The notes under the pieces: generated by a model | The model's database searches: none | Told to the model about the DNA's origin: nothing | Seen by the model: only the letters and a program-made list of their open reading frames with translations | From: Leucocoprinus leucothites | Lineage: Eukaryota > Basidiomycota > Agaricomycetes > Agaricales > Agaricaceae | Length of the DNA: 64,000 nt | Reading direction: 5' to 3' | NCBI GenBank assembly: GCA_013368445.1 | Contig: JAACJO010000011.1 | Coordinates: 124,001 to 188,000 of the forward strand | Position numbers and translations under genes: made by a program | Shown here: positions 35,744 through 47,508 of the stretch, piece after piece | Numbering within the stretch: the first letter of the stretch is position 1 | How the letters are laid out: the number at the start of each line of letters is the position of its first letter

Positions 35744-38700
35744 ATGGCTTCTCTGGCCCTATCCTTCGCCTCCAAAAAGGAAGACGAGAGCGGTCTGAGT
35801 TCCTACTATAACAACAAAACCACAATCATCCAGGAGGCTCGCGTCTTCAATGATTCTCCAATCAGTCCACGGAAATGCAGGGCTCTCTTGACACGAATCG
35901 TCTATTTGCTCTATGTCGGCGAGACCTTTGGGAAGCAGGAGGCAACTACGCTGTTCTTTGGAACGACAAAATTATTCCAGCACAAGGATGTGAGTGTAGC
36001 ACAATATTAAAAGTATGATCACCCCAGACCCATTTGGTGGCAACTCTAGAGCGCACTCAGGCAGGCTGTATATCTCGCTATCAAAGAGCTCGCTACTACC
36101 GCAGAAGATGTCATCATGGTCACTAGTAGTATCATGAAGGATATGCAACCCAATTCAGAGGTCATTTATCGACCGAACGCCATCAGGGCGCTATGCCGAA
36201 TCATCGATGTGCGTATACCTTCTTGAAGCTTCACGAGAGCAGCGGATTGACGCTTCTGAACAGCCTTCAATGGCTCAAGGTGTTGAGCGATTCTTCAAAG
36301 CTGCTATTGTTGATCGTAACCCCTCTATATCAACTGCCGCCCTCGTGTCAGCTTATCACCTTTACCCCGACGCGAAAGATGTTGTTAAACGCTGGGTAAA
36401 TGAAGCACAAGAAGCTGTCAACGCGAAACAGTCGAGTAGTTTCTTTGGCTCAAGTGGCGGTGGTGGCTACCTTGGATTTGGAGGAAACAATCAGCCCAGC
36501 GGACCGCAGACGATTCAATCCACGAGTTATATCGCGCAGTATCACGGTTTGGGACTGCTGTATCTGATCAGGCAACATGATAGAATGGCCGTTACAAAAA
36601 TGATTCAACAACTTGGTGGAGGCAAGAGTGGTGGAGGCACGACCTTGAAGAACCCCATGGCACTCTGTATGTTAATTCGGTATGCAGCAAAGGTTATGGA
36701 GGAGGACCCAAAGTAGGTTATAGTTTTGGTCCTTTTTTGTGACAATGCTGATATTAATGAACGCCCATCTCCTAGTATTCAGAAACAAATGTTCGATCTC
36801 CTCGAGGGATGGTTGCGTCATAAGAGCGATATGGTCAATTTCGAGGCTGCTCGCGCTATTTGCGAAATGAAGAACGTTAATCCCCAGCAGCTTACAAAGG
36901 CTATTGCAGGTGAGATACTTGAAGATCAATCGAATAAGCTCTGCTCATATCGTTCACAGTCTTACAGCTGTTCCTCTCTTCACCTAAACCCGTGCTCAAG
37001 TTCGCTGCAACTCGCACCCTCGCCGCGCTTGCTTTGTCCCATCCCAGCAGCGTGGCAGCTTGCAATGTTGACCTTGAAAACTTGATTGCAGATCCTAACC
37101 GCAGTGTTGCCACTTATGCGATCACCACTCTCCTGAAGGTAAGTTAAAGTTGTTTCGACCCGCTATATGCGATGATCTGAGTCAACTCTTCCCCCATACA
37201 GACCGGTAATGAAGCCTCCGTCGATCGCCTCATCAAACAGATCTCTGGCTTCATGGCTGAGATTAGTGATGAGTTTAAGGTCATTATTGTTGATGCCATT
37301 CGATCTCTTTGTCTCAAGTTCCCCACAAAACATGCCTCTATGCTCGGGTTCCTCTCTGGTGTTCTCCGTGACGAGGGTGGTTATGACTTCAAACGTGCCG
37401 TGGTTGAAGCCATTTTTGACATGATTAAGTTCATCTCCGAGTGCAAGGAGCAGGCTTTGTCGCATCTCTGCGAATTTATTGAGGACTGCGAGTTTACCAA
37501 GTTATCCGTTCGCATACTTCATCTTCTTGGCGTTGAAGGGCCCAAATCACCGCAACCTGCAAAGTATATCCGTTTCATATACAACCGAGTTGTTTTGGAG
37601 AACGCCACCGTTCGAGCTGCCGCAGTGACGAGTTTGGCCAAGTTTGGAGTTAATGCATCGGATGGTAATTTACAGAAGAGCATACATGTCCTGTTAAGCA
37701 GGTGATTGGTTCCTTTTCCATGGATTGTCGAAATCGCGTTGACTTGATGCTCATCCACTAGGTGTCTCGATGACGTAGATGATGAAGTCCGCGACCGTGC
37801 TGCCATGTATCTGAAAGTTTTCAATAGGACAAAGCTTGCTGATGCCTATGTAAAAGAAGGTGAGGCAAGAGCGCGTATTGATGAGTCCACATTGTCAACA
37901 CTATTTATCACAGAATCCGTTTTCTCGCTTGCGGCTCTGGAGGCTAAACTCGTAGCATACGTAAAGGATCCTGCTGCGGCTGCTCAGCCTTTCGACGTAT
38001 CTACCGTGCCCAAGATTAGCCGAGTCCAGGCTGCCCAGGAAGCAGCACGTAAGTCGCATATTGGAGGTCTCTGTGTCTAGTCCCTGACTTGAGGATGAAA
38101 TCAGGTCCGAGTGCACTCGACATTATTGGCGTACCGGCTCCCAAAAAGGCGCAGGAGGCCCCTGCTGCGCCTTCGGCTGCGGAAAAACAATCCGCCTACG
38201 CACAACAACTCGCAGAGGTTCCAGATTTTGCGTCATATGGGCCTGTTCTCAATAGTAGCACGAACGCTGCTCAACTTACCGAAAGCGAGACTGAATATCA
38301 AGTCACCTGCGTTAAACACATATTCAAAGAACATATAGTATTCCAGGTATTCGCTTATTCTTCCTGTGTAATGTGACATCTAATTTCGCCGTTCAGTTCA
38401 ATGTATCAAACACACTTCCAGATACCGTACTAGAACAAGTCTCTGTTATCATGCAACCGACATCAGAAGATTCCCCTCTGACAGAAGACTTTATCATTCC
38501 CTTACCTTCCCTCACAGCGGCGCTCTCTCCCAACATCGTTTACGTCTCCTTCACGCGCAATGACCCTGAACAATACGCAGTAGCTTCGTTCCAATGCATG
38601 CTCGAATTCATCAACAAAGAACTCGATCCTTCTACTGGTGAACCAGAAGAAGAAGGCTACAAAGATGAATACCCCTTGGAAGATGTCGAGCTGAGTGCAG

Positions 38701-39109
38701 GTGGAGATTACATTATTCCCAGTTATGCTACATTCGGTGCAGAATGGGATCGTCTGCGTTCTGGTCCCAGCGCAACTGAGACTTTCGCCTTGTCCGCCAT
38801 GGACAGCCTCAAAGGTACGAAAGATCATAGATAGTCATGACCATGCCGAAGTACTTATTGTTCTCCTTAGCTGCTTGTGACTCGATAATTGAGGTGCTGA
38901 ATATGGAAGCCCTCGGAGGCAGTGAATCGCCCACATCAACGTCTGTTCACACACTACAGCTCTCAGGTCTTGTGGCTGGTGGTGGTGGAAAGGTGCTCGT
39001 ACGGTGTCGGATGACCTATTCTAGTGGGGAAGGTGTTACGTTAGAAGTCAGTGTTCGCGCAGAGAAGCAGGAGGCGTGCAACCTTGTTCTTGCAGCCGTA
39101 GGTGGCTAG
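35744..39109 (+). CDS. SEC21: coatomer subunit gamma
   Basis: Gamma-COP is part of the COPI coat that drives retrograde Golgi-to-ER transport. It begins [20 protein letters not shown]. The HEAT/ARM solenoid is clear: [75 protein letters not shown] and [20 protein letters not shown]. After [20 protein letters not shown] an Ala/Pro linker leads to the appendage domain: [20 protein letters not shown] through [20 protein letters not shown] to the last residues LAAVGG. A Gly-rich insert ([20 protein letters not shown]) sits before [12 protein letters not shown]; it is glycine-rich loop sequence, not a domain. About ten short introns are needed. Full length. Confidence 0.94.
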
Positions 39110-39427
39110 GAGAAAATTTGTACATGTACGTCCAAGTAGCACGGTGTTAATTGTCGAAAACCCATGGGTTCCGCTGAGCGGACAACAATGTTGGAATAAG
39201 GTTAGTTGCGGCCGGTGGTGTAGGATCTCCAAATAAATGATCGCATGTCCGGTTGGGGTAAGGGCCGGAGAGTACGCAGAACTCGGGTTTGGAGAGCTAG
39301 CCGGGCGCGGAGGTGGGACGAGTGTTAAATCGTATGATAGAGCATTATGTACTTGGTTAACCAACAACTACCCCTGGTCCCCTGCTGCCCCTCGGATCAC
39401 CCTTTGCTCTCGTCCTTGCACTAAACT
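39110..39427. other. short intergenic, SEC21 3' flank and pantothenate kinase promoter
   Basis: These 318 bp separate two genes on the same strand. A C/T-rich stretch precedes the downstream start. No other element is seen. Confidence 0.45.
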
Positions 39428-41243
39428 ATGTCCACTCCCTATCTCCCTTCTGCGAAAGTCATCCATGTCGACACTAGAGGAGCTGTGATCCTGTCAGAAG
39501 AATCTCCCGAGGTGAGCAATCACACCGGCGCTATTCAGCCGACAGAATGTCCTGAACCCTGCCTCTAGACGCGGGATAGCAGAGGAATATACCTACCCAA
39601 TTACATCGAACCTGTCTCTCACATTGCCGTCGATGTGAGTCCGCTCCACGTCCTGCCTGGCCTCCCCATCGTTTGCTGATCAATCTGTCTATAAAAATGA
39701 AATCATACAGATTGGTGGTTCTCTAGCCAAAGTCGTCTATTTTACGCGATCGCCTGAACCCCCCTCATCTCCTTCTGTAGCTGCCACGCGAGGATCGAGT
39801 ACAGCTAGTGATATCTCAACACCTAGGTCGCTGTCTCCATCTGACGAGCCTACGAATGCCCCTCCTTCCATTTCCACACCCTCGAATAACACACGACTCA
39901 ACGGAGCCCTTACACCACTTGTTCTCGATACCCAGAGCTCGTTAGGTAACGGACTCTTGGGCCTCAACGACGGTCTACTACGAGATACGGCGCTACGACG
40001 GACGGCGCAGCATTTCCCGGGCGGATCGCTGAATTTTGAACGATTCGAGACCGACAGCATAGACGCATGCGTAGAGTTCATCCAGGAACTGATTGAACGC
40101 TCGGCTCAGATCAATGGGGTTTCAATTGAGGAAATGCGAAAGGGTGTAAAGATCATGGCGACGGGTGGTGGTGCGCATAAGTTCTATGAGCTGTTCAAGG
40201 AACAGCTAAGGGTGGAAGTAAGGCGGGAAGATGAGATGGAGTGCTTGATCGAAGGACTCAAGTTCATAACGCTCATTCCGGACGAAGCGTACTACTTCTC
40301 GGATGAGCTTATCCAAAGCGTTGCCCACCCGCAGCTACAGCCTCCGAATGAAGTCCTTGAACGACCGAGCCCCGATCCCCCGAAGTATAGCGTCTCGTTT
40401 GAATCGAACCCGACACCTCAGTTGCCATGTCTGCTGGTCAACATTGGCTCGGGTGTGTCGATAATCAAGGTGGACGAGAACGGAAATTTCGAACGTGTAA
40501 GTGGTACGTCGCTGGGAGGAGGAACACTATGGGGTTTGCTGAGTCTATTGACTCCGGCGAGAACTTTTGATGGTATGGAGTTTTCACGTTACCTCGTCGT
40601 TTGGAGATTGACCCATATCGTTTGCTTGATCCTGGGCAGAGATGTTGGATTTGTCAGAACGAGGAGATAACTCGACAGTTGATATGCTCGTTGGCGATAT
40701 TTATGGACAGGATTACAGCAAGCTTGGCTTGAAATCGACCATGATTGCTAGTACTTTCGGGAAAGTGTTCAAAAAGGGTGGTGAGAAGAAGACTTTTTCG
40801 CCAGAGGACATTAGCAAGAGTTTGCTGTATGCTGTATCCAACAACATCGGACAGATTGCGTATGTCACAAATTCTATCAGATTGAACTGAACCCTGACAT
40901 CGCCTCGTAGATACATGAATGCAGAAAAGTACAATTTAGAAAGGATATACTTTGGCGGATGCTTCATTCGAGGTATGCCATAGCTGCTAATTGACTAAGC
41001 GAAAACAGCTGCTGGAGTAATTTCATTTTTGACAGGACATGCTGCAACTATCGCGACATTGTCATACGCTATCCGTTTCTGGAGCAAAGGTACAAAGCGA
41101 GCCCTGTTCCTTCGCCACGAAGGGTTCCTGTGAGTGTTGATACATTCCTAGAAATCTTGACATGTGCTAACGCGCCAAGCAGTGGTTCTATTGGAGCGTG
41201 GATACGGAACATTGATCATGAAGGAGGGTCAGGCTCGACATAG
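39428..41243 (+). CDS. CAB1: pantothenate kinase, eukaryotic type II
   Basis: Pantothenate kinase phosphorylates pantothenate, the first and controlling step of coenzyme A synthesis. The start at 39428 gives MSTPYLPSAKVIHVDTRGAV; splicing then builds the ATP-binding strand HIAVDIGGSLAKVVYFTRSP. A Ser/Thr/Pro-rich insert of about 70 residues follows, then LNFERFETDSIDACVEFIQE, GVKIMATGGGAHKFYELFKE, LPCLLVNIGSGVSIIKVDEN and GTSLGGGTLWGLLSLLTPAR, all of the acetate/sugar kinase-like fold of PanK-II. The C-terminal part has LLYAVSNNIGQIAYMNAEKY, RIYFGGCFIRGHAATIATLS and LRHEGFLGSIGAWIRNIDHE, and ends with GGSGST. Catalytic-fold motifs are intact. The N-terminal Ser-rich insert is fungal-type and probably disordered. 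Confidence 0.93.
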
Positions 41244-42002
41244 AGCTAGGATCGACGTTGCGCATGCTATATTACGGATTCCCTGATTGTGATACGACAC
41301 ACGTATATTTAGACATGATTACTACTGTATGGTATTTAAGGGGCGAATGGAATGGACTTGCGTCGTTGTCGGTGATGGACACGGACACGGGGAGAAACCG
41401 GGGAAGAGAGAAAAGCCGCGCTATGACCACGTAGTGGAGGGCGGAAAAGAACCGGCGAAGTGTATGTGAACCGTGGAGACACTGGGAGCCGGAGGCCAGT
41501 GGCAGCGCGTGGATGATGATGGAGGGTAAAAACGGGGAAACCGTCATGGGTGTGTTCATGGCAATTAGCACAAACCAGAGTATGATGATGGCTAAATACG
41601 GCATGGTGGAAAGCTATGGCGATACAGCAGCTATGGTAGCTATGTATATCAAATCTGATCTGAGCACTGATCCCGCCGACTGCGCCCGATATGGTAGCAC
41701 CGTGAAGGTGATCATGTCCGGAAGCCTACGCAGAGCTGCAGAGGTGGATCGCAGAGAGGAGGAGATGGAGCGTGTTTCGGTCTGCAGCGAGCGGCAGGGG
41801 CAGGCATCAGAGACCGGATGCGATCAGATTTTTCATGCGATGGAGCAAGTCCGTGAAAGGACCCGTGGGAATGTCGTTGTTATACCTATCACACTTGCCT
41901 TCTAAAACCGTCCGTATTCATTATACATTCTTATATGTATGGCCGCTCTGTACCTTTGTAATACTTTTGATTCTCAATCTTCCAACTTCCCCCCCTGCAC
42001 CC
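41244..42002. other. intergenic between pantothenate kinase and triple homeodomain gene
   Basis: A 130-codon frame at 41513-41905 (plus, starting MMMEGKNGETVMG) is open but Met-rich and matches nothing I know; I treat it as chance. The rest is the promoter of the homeodomain gene, with a C/T-rich stretch just before its start. Confidence 0.4.
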
Positions 42003-43698
42003 ATGTCCCAGCAAGACGCTGCCTCCCTTCCCGACCTCGACTCCAAGCCCTCGCAGAAAAAGCCGAGGCACCGTCACACACCTGCCCAGCTCGCTGCTCT
42101 CAACCAGCTCTTTGAGCAGGATGAGCACCCTTCTCTAGAGGCCCGCTCTGTCCTGGCGGAGCGGTTAGGAATGCAAGTGCCACTGTTGTTTTTCCCGCCA
42201 AAATTTAATATACTGAACAATACTTCAGGGAGACTAAGACTGTGAATGCCTGGTTTCAGAACAAGCGGGCATCGACCAAAAAACGCTCCAAGGGAGCTGC
42301 ATCGGTTGATACATCCCAGCCTGCCAATCCCATGCCAGGGCAATATCCGCCTGTATCGTATCCGCCACATCGGTCGGAATATGACGATTATCCAGACGAG
42401 GAGTATCCCCCTCCCCCAAGTGCCCCCTACAGTCGTGCTTCCTCGGTTATGCCCCCGGACCTTCCTCCCTTTTATTACACCAATAATGTTGACTCATCGT
42501 ACTACATGTCTGAGAGCGATGCTGCCCGCCGCATACGATTGAGGCCCTCTTCAGATCAAATTGAGGAATTGAAGAGACTATACAATATCAATCCCCATCC
42601 TACAGCTGAGGAGAGGCAGGCCCTCGCTGAACGCATTGGAATGTGAGTGTATAATATTAGTACCCATCATCGCTTAGAGCAAAAATTGACGGAACGACTT
42701 CGCTTAATCAGGCGATATCAAAGTATAACAAATTGGTTTCAGAATCAGCGCAGCTCGGCCAAGAAAAAGAGGGAGGACGAAACTGAAATTTCGATTCCGC
42801 CCAAACCTCCCTCCGACTACTCTCACGATATGCGACAATATTCAGCCTTCCCTCCCCCAACACAACACCCTTCATTACCCCTCCCTCCCATGCCTATACA
42901 ACCACCCTCTCTCACGCATCAAAATCTACGGCGGTCGCCTAGTCTCCCACCCGTGGATGACATGTCGCCGCGGAGAACATACCCTCGCCGGAGTACAACT
43001 CCATATGGCAGTATGCCCATCTCATTTTCAAGGCCTCGCCGTTCACGTCCAGAGCCCTATCAGCTTGATGCTTTGAAGGAGCTGTTCCAGAAAACTTCCA
43101 CACCTACTATTGAAGAACGCTCTGCTCTTGCACTGGAGATCGGCATGTAAGTCTTGCTTACCTGATTTGGATAATCAGAAATCACTGTTGCTGACATGAT
43201 CAACGAACCAGGGACGTCGGTAAAGTCACTAATTGGTTCCGAAATTTGCGTCAAACTGCACGGAAAAGGGCCAAAAAGTCGGGGAGTGGTGATGATGAAG
43301 AATACAATCATAGTTCAATCTCGGCAGCTGTGTCCCGTTCAGGTACACCTTCATTGGGGTCGTCCTCTTCATCATCGTCGGTGCACGATGACACTACCGA
43401 CTCTCATGCCATCGACAATGATTATGACATGCAACCTGTGGCCTCCGATATCGGTAGTGATGAAGACTATCAAGAAGTTTTAACACCCTCTCCCAACCAC
43501 TCGCCGTCTCCGGCACCAGTCGCTGCTGCAGATGCAACTTCCAGCATATCGACTGTCGGTAACATCCCAAGTCATACTCCAGTTCCTGACCCTGCTTACT
43601 ATGCAGAGTTGGAGAAAGTATCAGCTACTCGTTATTCAGGCATCAGGATTGAGGATGCGTTGCTACTGCTCAGCTTCCATCAGCATGTAATACATTGA
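42003..43698 (+). CDS. protein with three homeodomains
   Basis: This is a probable nuclear DNA-binding protein with three typical 60-residue homeodomains in one chain. HD1 spans about 42060-42300 (L16, F20, ERLGM, then ETKTVNAWFQNKR), HD2 about 42530-42770 (L16, Y20, ERIGM, then RYQSITNWFQNQR) and HD3 about 43040-43270 (L16, F20, EIGM, then DVGKVTNWFRNLR). Trp48, Phe49, Asn51 and Arg53 are kept in all three; residue 50 is Gln, Gln and Arg. Each is cut by an intron in phase 2 inside the Met40 codon: 42173-42228, 42643-42711 and 43147-43211. The first needs a GC donor (GCAAGT). Pro/Tyr/Ser-rich linkers separate the domains and an acidic Ser-rich tail follows HD3. No 3-residue TALE insertion is present and no mating-type partner gene is next to it. 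The last exon may extend beyond 43698. Confidence 0.85.
42173..42228 (+). other. probable GC-AG intron in HD1
   Basis: Removing the sequence from GCAAGT to TTCAG joins AT to G and reads ERLGM-ETKTVNAWFQNKR, with exactly seven residues between Met40 and Trp48 as in HD2 and HD3. GCAAGT is the classic GC donor. A GT-AG alternative (donor at CAA/GTGCC, acceptor GGGAG) keeps the frame too but differs in position and phase. Confidence 0.75.
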
Positions 43699-46482
43699 GA
43701 GTAACAGTGAAGAAAAGTACAGGTGAGAGCTCTCTTTCCTGGTTCGATTATCCTTCTTTTGCTAACCCTGGGTTACTGAAAGCACGCTCTCTGGTTTCCT
43801 TCTTATCACCTCCGTAATTGCGAAAAGTTCCGGCGTCTTTTCAAAACACAGCTGGGGCGAAAACATATATGCGCTACCTTGCTCACCTGCTCAACAAATT
43901 CGACCCAACTCAGTGATATAGATGATATAGACTCACCGAAATTCCCACGTCCAACACGAGGGGCCTTCTCATCTCTCTTGTTCTGTAATGCAATGGCCTC
44001 TATGGCGACTGTTTCACTTTTACCTGTGTTTGGTCTCTCAGGTTATTCATGTATCTGAGCTACATACTTCGTTTCAAACTACATACGTCCATACTCACGC
44101 GTTCCATCATCCCTGTATTCTTCGCACGTTCTTGACGGTAGAAGCCATCAATAACTATGATCTATCGCATTGTTTGAAATATATCTTTATTTTCTCGTCC
44201 GATTCTGATCAAATTCTTAGTCCTGATACCATCAGGTATGGATCCGCTGTCCTCGCACCAAGCTGTCAGCGGTATGCTGTTCTCACTTAAATAGCCCGTT
44301 GATGTAGCACATGTATGTATCAACTATCGCACGTTAGCTAACACTAATCCACCATAGGCATCTCGATGCGGGCAAAAAAGCGTGTCTATTGGACGTAAGC
44401 ATGTGCAATCCGGTACTACAGGCATTGCCTCCCGGATTGACTCGAGGAACCGAGCTAGTTGTGTGCAGCTTTCCACAGGGAACAAGGCGGTGCAGAGCCA
44501 ATACTACGACTATTCGTGAGTGGCAGGCCGCAATCCTTGGGTAACTTTCATTAACAGTTCTTCTTCGTCTCGAATGTAATTGCATGACCGGTATCCCCAC
44601 TGCAAGCAGTAGCCGTTGAAAAGTCACTGCTATAACAACGACTCATGAAATACGCCGCATGATCAGATCAATGCATTGATCGACAACCAAAGATATCATA
44701 TATCAATCTGTTACTCAGAAAGGAAATTAGCACAAGACTAGGCTATAAGGATCTAGACATAACAGCTTTGCGTAATTGTATTAGATTGCAGATTTAAACC
44801 TCGACCCTCGGCATAACTGGCCACGACACTTTGCCGACGGCTAGGGAGGAGGATCGATATGTTATGACGACTGTTGAACGGGAAGGTGTGCGTCGCGTAC
44901 AGGGGAACGGAGCTAAACGCTCGAGTGATGCGAAAGAAGCTGTAGCCGAAGCTGGGGAGGTCCTCGGGATATGTGAGTATGACATCAATTTGCGATCACG
45001 ATCCGAGGCAAAGTCATTCATGATGCTAGTATGAGCAATGTAAGGGTTAGTCCTACATTCGTGCTGTGCTATGTATATCCCATCATAGCCCGTCCTGTAG
45101 TTGTCTGATGGGAGTGTTTGTGGTTGACGTAGTATTGGTTGATCTAATGTAGGTGGCTCCGGAGTGGCACTGACAGTATAACTATCCCCGGACTGAAAGA
45201 AACACCACTACTCAAGCGCTCAGTACCATAAGGCTGTATCTCCTGTTTTATCAAGACTTGGGTGAGGTGCTACAGGACTTTGCTCTGACCGTGATTTAAG
45301 TTCTTTGCCATAAGTATATGTGGTAGGGATGTTGATCACGGTCCCTGTCTCCTCAGGCTCGGGAATGAGAGTCGTCCATTCCCGTCGACTATTCGGATTT
45401 GGGAAGCCATTGTATGTCAATTTGAGCCTCTGTAGACGTCACCGCTGGGCGACATTGTGACATCAAATGTGGCGTCATTTTCGTGAGTCGAAGCACTGTA
45501 GAAGCGCTCACGCAATTAAACAACCCGAAAAGTAACATAGTGCACCATGGCGCGATCCACTACGAATGGACGACTCAGTACAAAGGCTATTGTCCCGGTT
45601 CATGCGTTACTAACAGGTAGATGCGTGTTAGTCCCAGCCCCGAGTTGTTAAGTCTTGCACTGTTGCACTGACGCCGGCCCCTCATTCAGTTACCCTTGAT
45701 GCAAAACTCGGTAGATCATGAAATCCAGTCTTCACTTTCAGGGCTAGTGTACAAGGGTAGCTGGTTATCGAAAGGAGTCGAAAGTGATAAGGTCACCGAG
45801 GAGATCTCGTTACATCAAACGTATTTTGTCCTGGTCGCATACGCATCTACGGGATTCGGTTATATCTCACGAAGAAGCCATCTTACTTCTAGGCAAGTGA
45901 TCATTATGGTGACACTTGCCAAGAGCATGTACAGAGGACAATCTCCATGATCGGATCTATTTGTGGAATACTACATCCATGGGTATCAAAAATTCGTGCA
46001 GTATGCATCAGTGTATGTGTGAATGGGAATGGCAATGAAGCAGGCGTGGGTAGTGCTACAGTCATCTTGATACAAGAACAAATTGTTGGGCGTGAAGAGA
46101 ACATGGAGCGGGGTTAAAGACAGGGGCAAAAAGATAAATATGAATGACGCCGAGTGCGTCGTCTACCGCATCAAGACTATAAGGCCGACCTGGTGTGATG
46201 GAATACTGAAAGGAAATAATGATAATACATGGTGATCCTTGACATGGGATATGGCATCAAGGGCATGTCCATGTGCGCGGTGACCACGACTTTGTTTGCC
46301 GCCTTCTCAAGCCCTGGCTGCAAGTCCATGGACATCAGTGAAGTGATTCACTGAACGAGAAGGAACGTGTAAGTACATCTGGGGTTCTGTGGAAAAATCC
46401 ATCGCCCCGTGCCTTCTCTTCTGGTTCTCCAAGAAGGTAGATATTTGTTTTGAACATGGCAGTGTCGCAACTGGAAGCGACA
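43699..46482. other. 2.8 kb gene-poor stretch
   Basis: No gene was recognised. Isolated open frames exist; the most protein-like is 45220-45420 on the minus strand (contains REWTTLIPEPEETGTVINIP), but I found no family match or splice partners. The left end may include a last exon or 3' untranslated region of the homeodomain gene. No terminal repeats or transposase motifs were seen. Confidence 0.4.
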
Positions 46483-47508
46483 TTATACGCCGACGCGAAG
46501 GGCAATTGGGCGTGAATAGAAGCAGACGATGGTGAGGGCGAGGGTAGCAATCGTCACGGGCATAGAGACGAATGCTCCTAGGACAGTGGAGAGGAATGAA
46601 TATGCTTTGACGACACCATGGAGTACAGGAGAATTGGAAAAGGGACGAAGAAAAGCGGCTTTGTGCGCGGGGATGTCAGAAGTGCCAGGTTTGCACGAGA
46701 CCCAGGAAGGAGTCGGTGCAGGAGGTTCTCTCGGTGAACTAAATATATCCATGAGTTCTAGATCAAGACCGAGATCTCTGGAGGCTCGGCAGAGAATGAT
46801 GTCTGTTCGGAATGTATCCCCCACCTCTCTCGGTTGACCAATGCCCTTATCCTCAAGAAACCGGAGGGAGGAGTTGAGAGGTCGAATGCGTACGCTGGGT
46901 GGAGATCGTGGCTTCATTGTCCCATAATAGTCAATCACCCTGCGGTAGTAGAAGACATTGATACCGCTCGGGGAAAGAGGTGTTCCCTGGATCGCAGTGA
47001 AGTCATCAAGGTCCTCCCTGAAGAGCTCACAATGATGGCGATGGAGAACGTCAGTTACCACGTCCCAAACAGAGGGTGGTGGTGATGGAGTGGAAGAGAG
47101 GCGGGCGATCTGGAGTGAGAGATGGTTCTCCAACCAGTGATGAGGGCTTGCGAATTGTTGGGGACTTATGGATGATCTTGACGACTTTTCGTGTGTCTGG
47201 ATGCAGTGGCAGGGCCCAGAAAACTGCTGCCATTGCCAGATATCGGGCCCATAAATATCATGATTGTACGAGATGCAGTCGGGACAGAGTAGATGCTGTA
47301 GGCCCTCCTCGTATTCTGTCAAAGCACGCGTTGACTCCTGGAAAAGTTGGATGGTGAGGGTCGAGAGCAAATGGGCTCGAATGATGAGAAGCAATTCTGT
47401 TGGAAGACGGTTGGGCCTGTGGATGAGCTCGTCGATAGTGATGAGCTCGCTGGAGAAAGTGGCGACGACGGCATGAAGGAGAATTGTCTTGGGAGCGTGG
47501 AGGGCCAT
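46483..47508 (-). CDS. unknown 341-residue protein with C-terminal membrane segments
   Basis: A single intronless frame encodes 341 residues beginning MALHAPKTILLHAVVATFSS. The N-terminal part has an F-box-like phrase, RPNRLPTELLLIIRAHLLST, followed by helices. A Cys/His cluster (LLCPDCISYNHDIYGPDI, then GPCHC) could bind a metal. The middle is polar and Pro-rich. Near the C-terminus VVKAYSFLSTVLGAFVSMP and VTIATLALTIVCFYSRPIAL look like two membrane segments. The length, good codon structure and absence of stops on this strand support a real gene, while overlapping plus-strand frames are shorter. I do not recognise the family well enough to name a function. The F-box reading is tentative, since F-box proteins rarely carry TM anchors. 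Confidence 0.65.
   Translation of the reverse strand: MALHAPKTILLHAVVATFSSELITIDELIHRPNRLPTELLLIIRAHLLSTLTIQLFQESTRALTEYEEGLQHLLCPDCISYNHDIYGPDIWQWQQFSGPCHCIQTHEKSSRSSISPQQFASPHHWLENHLSLQIARLSSTPSPPPSVWDVVTDVLHRHHCELFREDLDDFTAIQGTPLSPSGINVFYYRRVIDYYGTMKPRSPPSVRIRPLNSSLRFLEDKGIGQPREVGDTFRTDIILCRASRDLGLDLELMDIFSSPREPPAPTPSWVSCKPGTSDIPAHKAAFLRPFSNSPVLHGVVKAYSFLSTVLGAFVSMPVTIATLALTIVCFYSRPIALRVGV

Noticed and set aside
41513..41905. 130-codon plus-strand ORF between pantothenate kinase and the homeodomain gene
   Set aside because: It is Met-rich, has no recognisable domain and lies in promoter sequence. Kept only as a note.
42003..43698. Mating-type (HD1/HD2) locus
   Set aside because: The homeodomains are typical 60-residue ones without the TALE insertion, and there is no divergent homeodomain partner or MIP gene nearby.
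45220..45420. 66-codon minus-strand ORF with REWTTLIPEPEETGTVINIP
   Set aside because: The composition is protein-like, but there is no family match, no splice partner and no promoter evidence.
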